64,000 nt of DNA from Sepioteuthis lessoniana (lineage: Eukaryota > Mollusca > Cephalopoda > Myopsida > Loliginidae). A program made the translations under genes and the position numbers. The notes beneath the pieces are model-generated. The model saw only the letters and a list, made by a program, of their open reading frames with translations, had not been told where the DNA came from and made no database searches. Of this stretch, positions 42,610 to 53,467 are shown piece by piece. The first letter of the stretch is position 1. Every line of letters starts with the position of its first letter. Location of the stretch: contig OY757917.1 in NCBI GenBank assembly GCA_963585895.1, positions 103,057,117-103,121,116 on the forward strand, given 5' to 3'.

Positions 42610-42907
42610 TTGACAGGTGTTAACAATAACAGAAACTATTCAGATTTGTCAAACAATTCAGTTTAGCATAAGTATGTAGTTAGTTCTATTTAACCCATAG
42701 ATAGGGCCCTATCAGGTGCTACTACGACGAGCCAGAGTGGACCTGAGAGCAATGGCAATGAAGGGGTGCTCCGTATTCCCCAAAGCTCCAGCATTACTGT
42801 AACCTCACCATCAGACTGTTTAGTGTCACATAAAGGACACTCATTGTGGTGGTCTTACCCCTCTGCAGAAGTGCAGTCAGTGTATTCTACAGCCCCAGCC
42901 GACTGGG
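42610..42907 (-). mobile_element. SINE-E copy, tail-truncated
   Basis: The head is very well kept (plus strand CTCTGCAGAAGTGCAGTCAG, then CAGCCCCAGCCGACTGGGC at 42907), the tail is missing and a (TA)n tract abuts the head. Confidence 0.75.

Positions 42908-42973
<66 letters not shown>
42908..42973. repeat. (TA)n microsatellite
   Basis: About 32 TA units. Confidence 0.95.
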
Positions 42974-42975
<2 letters not shown>

Positions 42976-42979
42976 CAAA

Positions 42980-43670
42980 ACTGCAAAGAATTTGTTTGCT
43001 CTTCAATTAATGTCAAAAAGTTTAAACGAAGTGTTATACTGTGGTCACAAGATTGAGACAATTGCAAGAATGAGACTTCTTAATTGGTTGTTATTCGTTT
43101 GAAAAACTTAAGGGTAATATATTCAATCAACCTCCAACGGTATATAAAATAAGGTGTCCCGCAGGATGCATGCCTCCTGAGTGGACGATGAAAAAAATGC
43201 TCAGTAAAAACTAAAAGCCAACTCTGAAAAAATCATGCCTACAGGGACGGATCACTTTCTCCAGGGACGGATCACTTCCATAGAATAGGGATGGAGGGTC
43301 AGCACAATAGTTGGTCAGTTGATTTAACATACTGGGATCTTAAGACTTATGGGACTCTATTTTGTGACAGAAATCGTGGTGTATTTTCCACGGGTTCCAA
43401 TCGATAGTGCTTTTTCCCAAATAACATTCTAGATTTCGAATGGGGATTTTCGAGGATGCTTAGCGTTAATGTTGTATACAAGAAAGAACAACAAAAACGG
43501 CGATGTATAAAAATATAATCTGCTTCTTTTCTGTATTTCTTTATCACCGGAAATGTACGATTGGGTAGAGTAAGAGTGACTCGTAGATGGCTGAAATGCA
43601 CACACTTCAGCCTATACGCTGCGCGTGGACATGCCTTTTGTCTTGTATGCCAGCCACGCAACCCATGCTG
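42980..43670. other. Unrecognised stretch
   Basis: No gene or repeat family was recognised. A minus-strand 108-codon frame (43347-43673) lacks any family signature. Confidence 0.45.
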
Positions 43671-43671
43671 C

Positions 43672-43992
43672 ACTTGTTCAATATTGCTCTCAACATTCTT
43701 GTGTAGTTGCTGTCAAGTTTCTTCTCCAGCCGTTTGGTTAGCGTCCATGTAGTAGTTTCTTCTCCAGCCGTTTGGTTAGCGTCCATGTAGTAGTTTCTTC
43801 TCCAGCCGTTTGGTTAGCGTCCATGTAGTAGTTTCTTCTCCAGCCGTTTGGTTAGCGTCCATGTAGTAGTTTCTTCTCCAGCCGTTTGGTTAGCGTCCAT
43901 GTAGTAGTTTCTTCTCCAGCCGTTTGGTTAGCGTCCATGTAGTAGTTTCTTCTCCAGCCGTTTGGTTAGCGTCCATGTAGTAGTTTCTTCTT
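43672..43992 (-). repeat. 38-bp minisatellite grown from an RTE fragment
   Basis: Seven practically identical units of 38 bp (43717-43982) plus a 10-bp remainder. The unit is the RTE stretch coding TTWTLTKRLEKKL on the minus strand. The flank 43672-43716 is ordinary RTE sequence, showing the source. Confidence 0.9.
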
Positions 43993-44277
43993 CACAAAGT
44001 CTTGAAATAGTTTTTGACTTGAAAATCTTATATGTTACGTTATGCAAATCATAAAATCTTTTCGTCAAAACCAAAAGAAAGTTCAACTTTTAGTTTTATC
44101 CTTGCAGTACTTTTTGATTATCCCACTTCAATGTTTGCCATCTTTGTTGAAACATTTTAAAACTACCTCAGGACTTTATGAAAACCCTATATATATATAT
44201 ATATAAACTCAAAGTATAAAAGCGTCTCTTTCAGTCACGGATCTGAGGTGTTTTTTTAATTCATCCAAGTCATTGAA

Positions 44278-44550
44278 ATATCCTGAGTATGACTCTAAAC
44301 CGTATCCGGTGGTGAGGCTCAAGTTCTGGAGCAATAGGGAACGTGATGTAAGCCTTTTCTATCCATTTCCCTCAAGTCCACTCCTACTTGGAGTAGTACC
44401 TGTTATTATCCCATGAGAGATTTAAAAATGAATGACCTAATGAACGTTAAAAACACAGATGGCTATAAAAATAACCCGGTATTTGTAAATGAACCAAATT
44501 TCGACATTGAATAACCCATAAGGAGTTGATATGCCGTTAAATAAATAAAC
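44278..44550 (+). mobile_element. SINE-E copy, diverged
   Basis: GGTGGTGAGGCTCAAGTTC, CAAGTCCACTCCTACTTGG and the tail CATTGAATAACCCATAAGG, GTTGATATGCCG. Confidence 0.55.
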
Positions 44551-44794
44551 TAAACCTAAAGTCATTAAAACATTATTTATCACAGAAAAAAACAATAATT
44601 TTCCCCTGGAAAAGTTCCTTTAAAACTTGAATTCAAATTGAAATGCTTACTAAAAACCCGCCAAATGCGGTAATGGGGTAATAATTTCTGGGATGGAAAA
44701 TTTCAGAGAATTTTTCAGAACATATATTTTACTGACATGGCTGTGATAAGCGGTATACTTCAAAATGGAAATAACTAAGTGAAGATAGTGACCT

Positions 44795-44975
44795 TTGTCG
44801 AGGGTGACCAGAAGGTTCCCTTTTCAATAGCTACTACACCGAAGAGCAGAGAAGGGCGCTAAGTGTTAAGCAAGGCGGCATCAAGTACCATTTTTTGAGT
44901 CTTTGCTATGATTGAACCCCGGTCTTTCTGACCATAGCGAACACTCTATTCATTAGGCTAATGACACTGCAGCAA
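44795..44975 (-). mobile_element. SINE-C copy
   Basis: Plus strand: GTCGAGGGTGACCAGAAGG ... TTTTTTGAGTCTTTGC, TGATTGAACCCCGG (box B) and ACACTCTATTCATTAGGC (box A). About 60 bp of the middle are missing. Confidence 0.7.
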
Positions 44976-45064
44976 AATAGCAACAAAATCTCACACAATC
45001 TATTGCACGAAACAACTCTGATATATGCACACAACGTAATGTGACTTAAAACTTTTTTTTAGAT

Positions 45065-45740
45065 ATTCTTCATCTTCGAATATCCTCCTCATCATAAACC
45101 AGTCACGTAACTAGCACGGATTTCATTGATTCTCTCTCGCCAATCGACCCTATCATTCATCGCTTTCAGCAACTCTTCTAGTCTACATACTGTATCCATA
45201 CAAAACTGTTGTAGGTATGTTCTTGGTCATCCACCACTGGCACGTCCATGTGAAGGTAAACGTCACTGATGATTTCGTTATTGCTTCTTTAGTAGTATCG
45301 CGCGCGTGCCTTTTGTGGAGGTGCCCGTGGTGTAATGGTTATCGTCGAAGGAAATGGACACAGCGATTCGAGTTCAAATCCTAGACGAGAATGATTGCAT
45401 TTCACATAGCACTAATACCCTTGGGAAAGGTATGATCCAATTATTTTCCCTCCAGCTATGGGTAAATAGTAGGACAGACTGGGTTCTTCAGCCTTGGTGA
45501 GGCAACTAGTCTAGGAGAAGGAAAACTCTGAATTCAAACCAGTTAAACTCCGCTTAAAAATTGACCTTGAGTCAAATCCTGTCCCAACGGAAGGGTTGGT
45601 AAATAGGATCGCGCGCGTGCCTCGCTCAACTTACTCAGATGGTTTTAGAGATAGGTGGCCGTACAACTGTTGTTTCGTGGGTTGTTGCTTCCAGGATCTT
45701 TCAATACACATTGTAACATTTTTGTGCAGCTCTCGTCTAG
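45065..45740 (-). mobile_element. RTE-like LINE 3' fragment split by SINE-A
   Basis: 45065-45296 and 45623-45740 together make ~350 bp of the RTE 3' end on the minus strand (plus strand begins near TAGCACGGATTTCATTGATT). The interval is a SINE-A with a clean target-site duplication. Confidence 0.75.
45312..45607 (+). mobile_element. SINE-A, full length with 15-bp TSD
   Basis: ATCGCGCGCGTGCCT stands at 45297-45311 and 45608-45622. Head GGTGCCCGTGGTGTAATGG with box B GAGTTCAAATCC, complete body and end GAAGGGTTGGTAAATAGG. With 6452-6744 it gives firm SINE-A boundaries (about 295 bp). Confidence 0.9.
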
Positions 45741-45859
45741 TTTTTACTCTATACGCTTCTAATAGATACACATTACAATTAATCGACTTTATCTTTGAAT
45801 TTACATTTTCTGCTAAGATTAAATATAAATGCAAGAAGAACAAGTTGGTTTCTATTTGA

Positions 45860-46725
45860 TTTGAACACAGTCAAATCTTGATATTTTAGTTGTTTCTTTA
45901 CGGTTTTTCTGATTTTTTGGCCATTTTCAGTGTCGTCTCAAATGTGGAAAATTTTGAGACCAGACTTCTAACCTAGCTTATAACACAATTCCATCCCATA
46001 ATCATAATCCCTAGACACACTTAAGTTTCGTCATTTAAAATTTTGGTTTTTAAAAAAAAAATGGCTAAATTTAATTGGGATTTTCTCAGGAAAAAAAAAA
46101 GATAAAAGCAAGTTAGAGATGCCAAGAGTGTTGGGCCGAAAGTGAACATAATAACGCGACTGGAGTTCGAACTTGATTACTACGTTGTCTTCGTCCAGCA
46201 CGTTAGCCTCAACGTCTCAGGGAATTCCCCTGCTGAGCATAATTATGTTGTGTCAGTTTTTTAAAAAGTCAGAAACTAAATCCATATTTACTTAGCATAG
46301 CTTTGTACGTTACAAAGCTTGGAGATAGGTGGGGAATAATGTGTAATGTTACGGGCTGTGGTTTGTCAAACGCTATCTAATGTTACAGATATCACCAACT
46401 CCCGAGCGGAACCACATTTTAAAGCCATTAGGTGAGTTATAGGTGAATTATTAAAAGTCAACACAGCTAGCTGGCTTGCTTTCCCCCTCAAATACGAGGT
46501 CTTCGACAAATACAATGCTTCTACAACAAAAAAGGACTCTGAACTGGCGTGTTTGGGTTAACAAGATTAATAACAATATTCTTTTATTGAATAAAATAAA
46601 GAAGCAAAGAAAAAAAATTCAGGTAATAGTCAGGAGCGAGAAAGTCTTTCTGTATCTCGGAAGAGCCTCCATTAAAACATTCGTATCCCGGACGAGGTCC
46701 CCATTTAATATCTGTTAATGGCGGA
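45860..46725. other. Mostly unrecognised, with a SINE-D head scrap
   Basis: 46132-46212 (minus) matches the SINE-D head (plus strand GGGCCGAAAGTGAACATAAT, GACTGGAGTTCGAACTTG, AGCACGTTAGCC). The rest is unrecognised. Confidence 0.5.
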
Positions 46726-46740
46726 AGGTGAGAATGTATA

Positions 46741-47051
46741 TTTACCAACCCCTCCGATCGGGCAGGATATGACACAAAGTCAATTTTTAAGCGGAGTTTA
46801 ACAGGTTTTAATTCAGAGTTTTACTTCTCCAAGACTATTTGCCTCACCAAGGCTGAAGAACCTATTTGCCTCACCAAGGCTGAAGAACCTAGTCTGCCAG
46901 TTACCCATATCTGCAGGGAGAATAATAGGATTCATACCTTTCCCAAGGGTATTAGTGCTATGTGAAATGCAATCAGTCTCGTCCAGGATTTGAACTCGTG
47001 TCGCCGTGTTCATTTCCAACGACGATAACCATTACACCACGGACACCTCCT
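46741..47051 (-). mobile_element. SINE-A with an internal 27-bp duplication
   Basis: Complete SINE-A on the minus strand. The segment ATTTGCCTCACCAAGGCTGA plus 7 bases is present twice in tandem. An imperfect 14-bp target-site duplication (AAGGTGAGAATGTA / AAGGTGTGAATATA) flanks it. Confidence 0.8.
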
Positions 47052-47069
47052 AAAGGTGTGAATATAGTT

Positions 47070-48295
47070 CGTCAGTGATAGACATGTTTCGCTTTCCTTC
47101 AGACTTTGGGATTTAATGGTAGAGCTTGTGCTCCAAATCTCAAGTTTATTAGTGAGAGAATATTCCCCCTTTTCTCCTCTATCTTATCAGAGCTATTTTT
47201 CCTCCCGTAATTTGTCTTTTATTAACGTCAGCATGAATACAGCAAGATAAATTTGAATATACTTAAATTATGTTCACTTACTTGGGATTCTGTGGAGTTT
47301 ATTCTTTTCTCTTTTTCCTCTCGTTATTGGGTTTCCATAACACGTTGGTAGAAGGATACACGTCTTATTTCAGATAAAAACAAGATTAATTATTGTCTCT
47401 TTCCTCGTTTAACAAGGCTCACCATACCTCGGAGTTTGAGTTCATTCAAAGGAGAAGTTTTTTCTTTTCTCTCTGTGTTTTCTGCGCGGCATGACTTTGG
47501 AATTTGGGAATCTACTATATCCCAGATTATGTTACTTTACTCTCCGACGAAGAAACGGCAACTGCCTAGTTTCCGTAGTTTGAAAATTTACCACGTGTTG
47601 GCATTTTGGCTGTTTCTTCCTCAGTACAAATCATAGTCGCTGGTCTGCTTCTCTGCTGACGCATACATGGCTAATATGGTGTGGGGTTCTCCCATGCCCA
47701 TGTTGGCTTGTACTAATAGAGAGGGTTGAAGAGAGACGGCTCCTCTTTCCATAACTAATTCTGCTTACTACTATCGTCGTCTGATAGCTAGCGTGTCACA
47801 CCTCTTTTCCCATTACCCGGAGAATGTAAAAGTGTGTCATCTTTTCTCGTCACAGTAAGAAGATCGTATTGCCCCAGTCAGGATTTTTAAGAATCTGAAT
47901 TTGAACATGAATGATTGGAGACACCGAACCATATCAAAAGTCGAACAGAATAATCTTTTTCAGTAAGAGCGATTTTATTCGACTCAAGAGCACAAGTAAT
48001 ATTGGCAATGGGATGTCAGCTGATCGTGGTCCGCTGAGTTTATATATGGAGAGTACATGGTTGCTTGATGAATCACCATTGAAAATTATGTTCACGGAAG
48101 TATTAAAATACTCAATGATTTCGGCCATTTAACTGACTCTGAATTTGATATGTTTGATTAATGAATTTTAGTTTTTTCTTTGAGATGTTTTATTAATCTT
48201 ATTCTTTGTTTTGAGCTTTGAAAATGATTCAAATAAAGTGAAAAAATGGTTTGATTTGGCAATTGGTTAAATCAAAGAAATAAAACGCATTGATC
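47070..48295. other. Unrecognised stretch
   Basis: No gene or repeat was recognised. Frames of 64-73 codons (47436-47636; 47911-48132 on +; 47934-48128 on -) lack family motifs. The low repeat content makes it a fair candidate for old unique sequence. Confidence 0.4.
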
Positions 48296-48300
48296 CAAAA

Positions 48301-48317
48301 CGATAGATAGATAGATA

Positions 48318-48372
<55 letters not shown>
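48301..48372. repeat. (GATA)n-(GA)n microsatellite
   Basis: GATA-type units pass into about 20 GA units. Confidence 0.95.
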
Positions 48373-48375
<3 letters not shown>

Positions 48376-48486
48376 GAAATATCAAGAGTTCACAATGCAA
48401 GATTTGAAAATACATAAACAAGGTGAGCACAAAAACATTCATCGATTTCAAGTTGACATTGCAACCCTTTAGACATAACGTGTGGT

Positions 48487-48520
<34 letters not shown>

Positions 48521-48671
48521 TGCATATGCATGTGTATATGCTTTTCTCGGCAGATGTAAGAATAATTGTGGGGACATGTATGTATGTACATCTGTATGTG
48601 TGAATATGTGTATAGTAGCCAGTTGAACATAGGTATGTGTATATGCACGTATGTGCAAATATGTGTGTGTA

Positions 48672-48985
48672 TCAAGTCCTGGCGGCAACACCCCACAAGG
48701 CACCAACTATACAACCACCTGCCTCCCATCACGAAAACTATCCAAGTTAGACGAACCAGACATGCAGGACACTGCTGGAGAAGCAAGGACGAGCTCATAA
48801 GTGATGTACTTCTATGGACCCCCACATATGGTCGTGCAAAAGCAGGACGACCAGCTCGAAAATACATACAGCAGCTATGTGAGGATACGGGATGTAGCCA
48901 CGAAGACCTGCCAGAGGCGATGAACGATAGGGAGAAGTGGCGAGAGAGGGTCAGGGATATCCGTGCTAGCGATGATGATGATATT
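48672..48985 (+). mobile_element. RTE-like LINE, 3' fragment
   Basis: An open stretch coding SWRQHPTRHQLYNHLPPITK, TIQVRRTRHAGHCWRSKDEL, LLWTPTYGRAKAGRPAR and AMNDREKWRERVRDIRA, ending in (GATGAT)n. It is close to 55024-57061, so of similar age. Confidence 0.85.
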
Positions 48986-49267
48986 GGTGTATATCAATAT
49001 AAATGTCCAGACATATCTGTGCTTGTGTATTGAATGAATATGTATTTTGTTCGTGAACTACTCATCCACTCCTCCTAGTCAAAGTGGAAATGGTCAGATA
49101 TGACAGAGCCGTGACTTGAAACACTTCAGTTTTATTGGCACTCTTTTTAGGTTGTCCTGGAGACATACTGTCTGGCAATATTTTATGTCCATTCTATGGA
49201 TGTCCCAAGACACTTTAGTTGGAAATATCCCTGTAATTATATAAATGTAGTCATTGATAGAAAAAAA

Positions 49268-49445
49268 AGTAGAGTGCGGGTCCGAGTGCAATCAGTTGGT
49301 CAGAGCTAGAAAAAGTGGAATATGAGTCCGAGTGCAGTCAGTTGGTCAAAGGTAGAGAAAAGTGGAGTGTGAGTGCGAGTGTAGTTAGTTGGCCAAAAGT
49401 ACAAAAAAGTGGAGTGTCAGTGCGAGTGCAAACAGTTGGTCGGAG
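49268..49445. repeat. Four-unit ~46-bp tandem repeat
   Basis: Units begin AGTGGAGTGTGAGTGCGAGT and contain CAGTTGGTC; about 15-25% divergence between units. It lies ~110 bp before an LTR-end-like sequence. Confidence 0.75.
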
Positions 49446-49469
49446 GAATCTGCCGAAGTCAGTCGGTTG

Positions 49470-49620
49470 GGGAAAGTAGCCCGAAACAAAGATGTGCTCT
49501 GTGTCTGCTAGCGCCCCTTAGCACAGGTTATCCGCTAGGATCTGGCAAAATAGAATTCGCGCCACATTACAGTGGGGATGAGGGTAATGAACCAAAGGAA
49601 AGTTTGAAGTAACTCACACC
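49470..49620 (+). mobile_element. LTR-end-like fossil fragment
   Basis: Sequence ending CACATTACA followed by GTGGGGATGAGGG resembles the junction between an LTR and a primer-binding site of a Gypsy-like element. Compare 62905. It is only a fragment, old, with no coding part. Low certainty. Confidence 0.3.
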
Positions 49621-49857
49621 CCTCCATCTATTAACAAGTCCGGTCTCTCAAATCTCAAAAGTTCGACTTTTCTTTTTTCTTTGTCTTTTGTAACACTTTT
49701 TCAGGCTTCGTGCAATAAACAGAGGGTTAGGGTCACACAATGCAATGAGCAGATGCACTGCGAAGTCGAGGTGTATCCGTCAGATAACAACATCAAAATT
49801 TATTGCAATATGTTTATAAATCTGGTGAAATCATATATATTAACTTAGAATATTTTT

Positions 49858-50320
49858 GCCTTGTCGGCTGGGGCTGTAGAATACACCGACTGCTTTTCTA
49901 CAGAGTGGTAAGCCCCCCCCTCCAACGAGGATACTAAACAATCTGATGGTAAAATTCCAGTAATACTAGAGATTTGGAGAATGCAGAGTACCCTTCATTG
50001 CCATCGCTAGCAGATCCATTCTGACCCTGAGTGATTGTACCTGATAGGATCCAATCTATCAGTCAAATTGAACTAAACTTTTTACTTAGGTTAAACTGAA
50101 CTGTTTGAAATAGTACTGTTTTTGACATGGAAACTGCGTATATGTGCTAAACTGAACTGTTTGAAATAGAACTGTTTTTAAATAGAACTAAACTTTGTAC
50201 TGATGCTAAACTGAATTGTTTGAAATAGAACTGTTTTGACATTTAAACTGAATTGTTTGAAATTTAATACGACGAAAAAAGTTGATATGTCGTCAAACAA
50301 AACAACTAACCAACGCAAAA
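49858..50320 (+). mobile_element. SINE-E, near full length
   Basis: Head CTTGTCGGCTGGGGCTGTAG, then AATACACCGACTGC, the body ATCTATCAGTCAAATTGAAC, repeated AACTGTTTGAAATAG-like units, and the tail GTTGATATGTCGTCAAAC with (AACC)n. Confidence 0.7.
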
Positions 50321-50324
50321 ATAC

Positions 50325-50865
50325 TTATTTTTTCACCAGCAAAATTCTGTGCACTCCTTTTACTGCGAGAAGGCAGTAAAATTCAAGGTGGCGTTCACTC
50401 TACAGTGACTTGTTTTTGTGTTCACCTTGTATATAAACATGTTCATACATGTATATGTGAACATACAGAAGGGATAATTGTATGAATAAGTAAATAGTAT
50501 AAGTATGGAAATTATTTAACAAAAAAAGGAAAAAAAATCAACAGAATCTCCTTCCTTGTCAACTTCCGTCCTTTATTCAGGGCGGTACATTAATCCAATG
50601 GATCTTCACTCATTGAAATATTCCGCCCAGAATTCAGTTAATATGTCTATGAACTTTCAACTTGATTCACTCGAAGAACCTGTTTCATAAAGGACAACCA
50701 ATAAGTAATTGATGCTGAACTGTGTAGTTGCGTTAAATCTACAAGGCTCCAAACGTGTCGGGCTTGAGAATTACTTATCCTATTTCCAGGACATCCCATC
50801 TTCTCATTATCAACTGTAGTCTCTAGACAATCATAATCAGAGAAAAGAATTTTCCAATAAAGCAA
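50325..50865. other. Unrecognised stretch
   Basis: I recognise no gene or repeat here. Confidence 0.45.
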
Positions 50866-50869
50866 TAAA

Positions 50870-51499
50870 CGGGAATTTTACAAAGCTACAGTCATATCAG
50901 TACTACTATATGGTTGCACCACTTGAACTTTAACGAAACGATCGGAAAAAAAAACATGCTATAAGCGAACTACACCAGGATACTGCGAGCTGTTTTAGAC
51001 AGACCTAGAAAACAGCAACCAAAAAAACCCCAAACAAAACAACAACAATCGTACGGTCACTTACCTACCATCTAAAAAAACATCAAAGCTAGGTACTGGT
51101 GGATGGTTTGGTTTCTTTGTTTTAATGGCATATAAACCTTTTTTAGGTTATTTAATGCCAAAGCCGTTCTCCTAGAAGAACAGTAGTGGTATTACTTAAT
51201 CCATAGCTGGTATGATAAGGGGTTTCATACCTTTCCCAAGGGTATTTGCCCGAAAGTGAACGTAATGGCGCGACTGGAATACGAACTCGCTTACTACGAT
51301 TCCGTAGTCCATCGCTTTAACCATTATACAACGAGGACACCCCCGGTACTGGCGGAGATGTAAGGACACACTTAAATAACTTCTACACATGGACACATCA
51401 GTGTTAGCCGACCAGTAAAAATTGACATTCATCAACTCTGTGCGAACACGGAATACCCTCTAGATGACTTACTTAGATCGGTAGCCGATAGGAACGGAT

Positions 51500-51500
<1 letters not shown>
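50870..51500 (+). mobile_element. RTE-related LINE 3' fragment split by SINE-D
   Basis: 50870-51091 codes FYKATVISVLLYGCTT, WTLTKRSEKK and more; 51356-51500 codes the C-terminal THQC-like and LADRNG-like part. The sequence differs clearly from the main RTE family, so it is a second lineage. The interval is a SINE-D with an 11-bp duplication, and the end passes into (GA)n. Confidence 0.6.
51103..51344 (-). mobile_element. SINE-D, full length with 11-bp TSD
   Basis: GGTACTGGTGG (51092-51102) and GGTACTGGCGG (51345-51355) flank it. On the minus strand: head GTCCTCGTTGTATAATGG, TTAAAGCGATGGAC, box B GAGTTCGTATTCC, body CCCTTGGGAAAGGTATG, tail GGCATTAAATAACC and ATATGCCATTAAAAC. Confidence 0.85.

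Positions 51501-51502
<2 letters not shown>

Positions 51503-51551
<49 letters not shown>
51503..51551. repeat. (GA)n microsatellite
   Basis: About 23 GA units following the RTE-like C-terminal codons. Confidence 0.95.
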
Positions 51552-51552
<1 letters not shown>

Positions 51553-51635
51553 AAGAAGAGAGGGATCAATCCAGCTGTGTGAGAATTGCTGTCTCAGAGT
51601 CTAGAGAAAACTGTCGGTTAAAAACTCGTACGGAT

Positions 51636-52370
51636 TTTTTTAGTTTGGTTTTATGGCATATCAACGGTTGTAGGTTATTCAATGCCAAATCCTTTTATAC
51701 ATATATATTAAATATATAGGATTTGGTTGGGTTGGGTTAATGGCATATCAACCATTGTAGGTTATTTAATGCCAAATCCTCTTGATACATATATATTAAA
51801 TATATATGATTTAGTTTGGTTGGGTTTTATGGCATTTCAACCATTGTAGGTTATTTAATACCAAATCCCCCTTATACATACATATCAAATATATATGATT
51901 TAGTTTGGTAGGGTTTTATGTCATATCAACCATTGTAGGCTATTTAATGCCAAATCCTCTTTATACATATACAATAAATATATATGATTTAGTTTAGTTG
52001 GGTTTTATGGCATATCAACCATTGTTGGTTATTTAATGCCAAATCCTCTTTATGCATATATATTAAATATATGATCTATAAAAATTTTTTATAACATTTT
52101 TAAATGAACCTGAACTCTTTTTTTTCATACGTTCATATCGTTTCAAGCATTTCTATCTAACACAAATATTTTGCTATTAATCGTTTGTTTGCACACAGTG
52201 AAGTGGTTACAAGTATTGCTTTTAAACACTTATTATTCAATTCAACATAACTAATTCACACTTACACAATTAATTGGTACTAAGTATTGTTATGTATGAT
52301 TAACAATTTAATTAAACACGTCATTTCCTTACATACAGTTAAATGACCAAACAGTTCTATTTCTAACAAT
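51636..52370 (-). mobile_element. SINE-E with a five-unit tandem tail
   Basis: 51636-52075 holds five ~87-bp units, each with ATGGCATATCAACCATTG, then TTAATGCCAAATCC and TACATATATATTAAATATA. The A/T-rich body follows to 52370; the head is missing. Confidence 0.7.
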
Positions 52371-52604
52371 GAATGAGAGATACACGAACCAAACCGTGCA
52401 GTGCAGAACAACACGGCCGGCAAGTCATACGCAAAGAGTAAATTAATTGAAATAATGATAATATAAATAAAATTTACTATTATTTCAGAAAAATAATGTA
52501 ATAATATTTCCCGATCAAAAAAACAAAACAAAAAGAAAACACCATCGGATGGCTCAAAATCGGTCATCACACACACACACACACACACGTACATAAACAC
52601 ACAC

Positions 52605-52886
52605 AGTGGTGTAATGGTTATCGTCATAGGAAATGGACACGGCGACACGAGTTCAAATCCTGGACGAGACTGATTGCATTTCACATAGCACTAATACCCT
52701 TAGGAAAGGTATGAATCCAATTATTCTCCCTCCAGCTATGGGTAAATAGTAGGGCAGACTGAGTTCTTCAGCCTTGGTGAGGCAACTAGTCTATGAGAAG
52801 GAAAACTGTAAATTCAAACCTGTTAAACTCCGCTTAAAAATTGACCTTGTGTCATATCCTGCCCGATCGGAGGGGTTGGATAAATA
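52605..52886 (+). mobile_element. SINE-A, 5' end fused to (CA)n
   Basis: It starts AGTGGTGTAATGGTTATCG directly after a CA tract (52567-52604), with box B GAGTTCAAATCC, full body and end CGGAGGGGTTGGATAAATA. Confidence 0.85.
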
Positions 52887-52974
52887 TAAATAAACACACA
52901 CACAAACACACATGCACTCATGCATACACACATACACATACACACATACACATACATATTCTTCTAGGGACACA

Positions 52975-53069
52975 ACTATGTTGGCTGATCAGCAAAAACT
53001 CACATTCATCAACTCTGTGCGGATACTGAATGCCGTCAAGAAGACTTACCAAGAGCTGTGGAAGAGAGA

Positions 53070-53102
<33 letters not shown>

Positions 53103-53180
53103 GTAAGAGAGCGGGGGCGAGAGAGAGAGAGAGAGAGAGAGAGTAATCCATGCTCCCGGCACGCTTTTATGATGATGATG
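52975..53180 (+). mobile_element. RTE-related LINE 3' end with expanded GA
   Basis: Codons for the C-terminal segment (TFINSVRI..., RRLTKSCGRE in shifting frames), then (GA)n at 53062-53143 where the family codes ...EEWRERVRD..., then CCATGCTCCCGGCACGC and (ATG)n at 53167-53187. Confidence 0.65.
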
Positions 53181-53189
53181 ATGATGGTA

Positions 53190-53411
53190 ACGATGAGAAA
53201 TATTAAGAATCCTGGTGTCTTTAGCTTCGAAGGAAATTAACTTTTAATGAATGATTGTGGGAAGTTCTTTAAGTTAGTCTGAAATTTCTTAGTTCTCCAC
53301 TTAACGCTTGCAGATGTGCAAGAATGTCTTGTGAACGTTATTAAGAAGAAATAAATTCAATAAAATTTTATATAAATGGATAAAGGCGCAATTCATAATT
53401 ACAAACATTTG

Positions 53412-53467
<56 letters not shown>

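Noticed and set aside
43347-43673. 108-codon minus-strand frame
   Set aside because: No recognisable family; one end runs into RTE-derived sequence, so likely chance.
47911-48132. Overlapping 73- and 64-codon frames on opposite strands
   Set aside because: No domain, start context, splice or neighbour evidence; length is within chance in this window.
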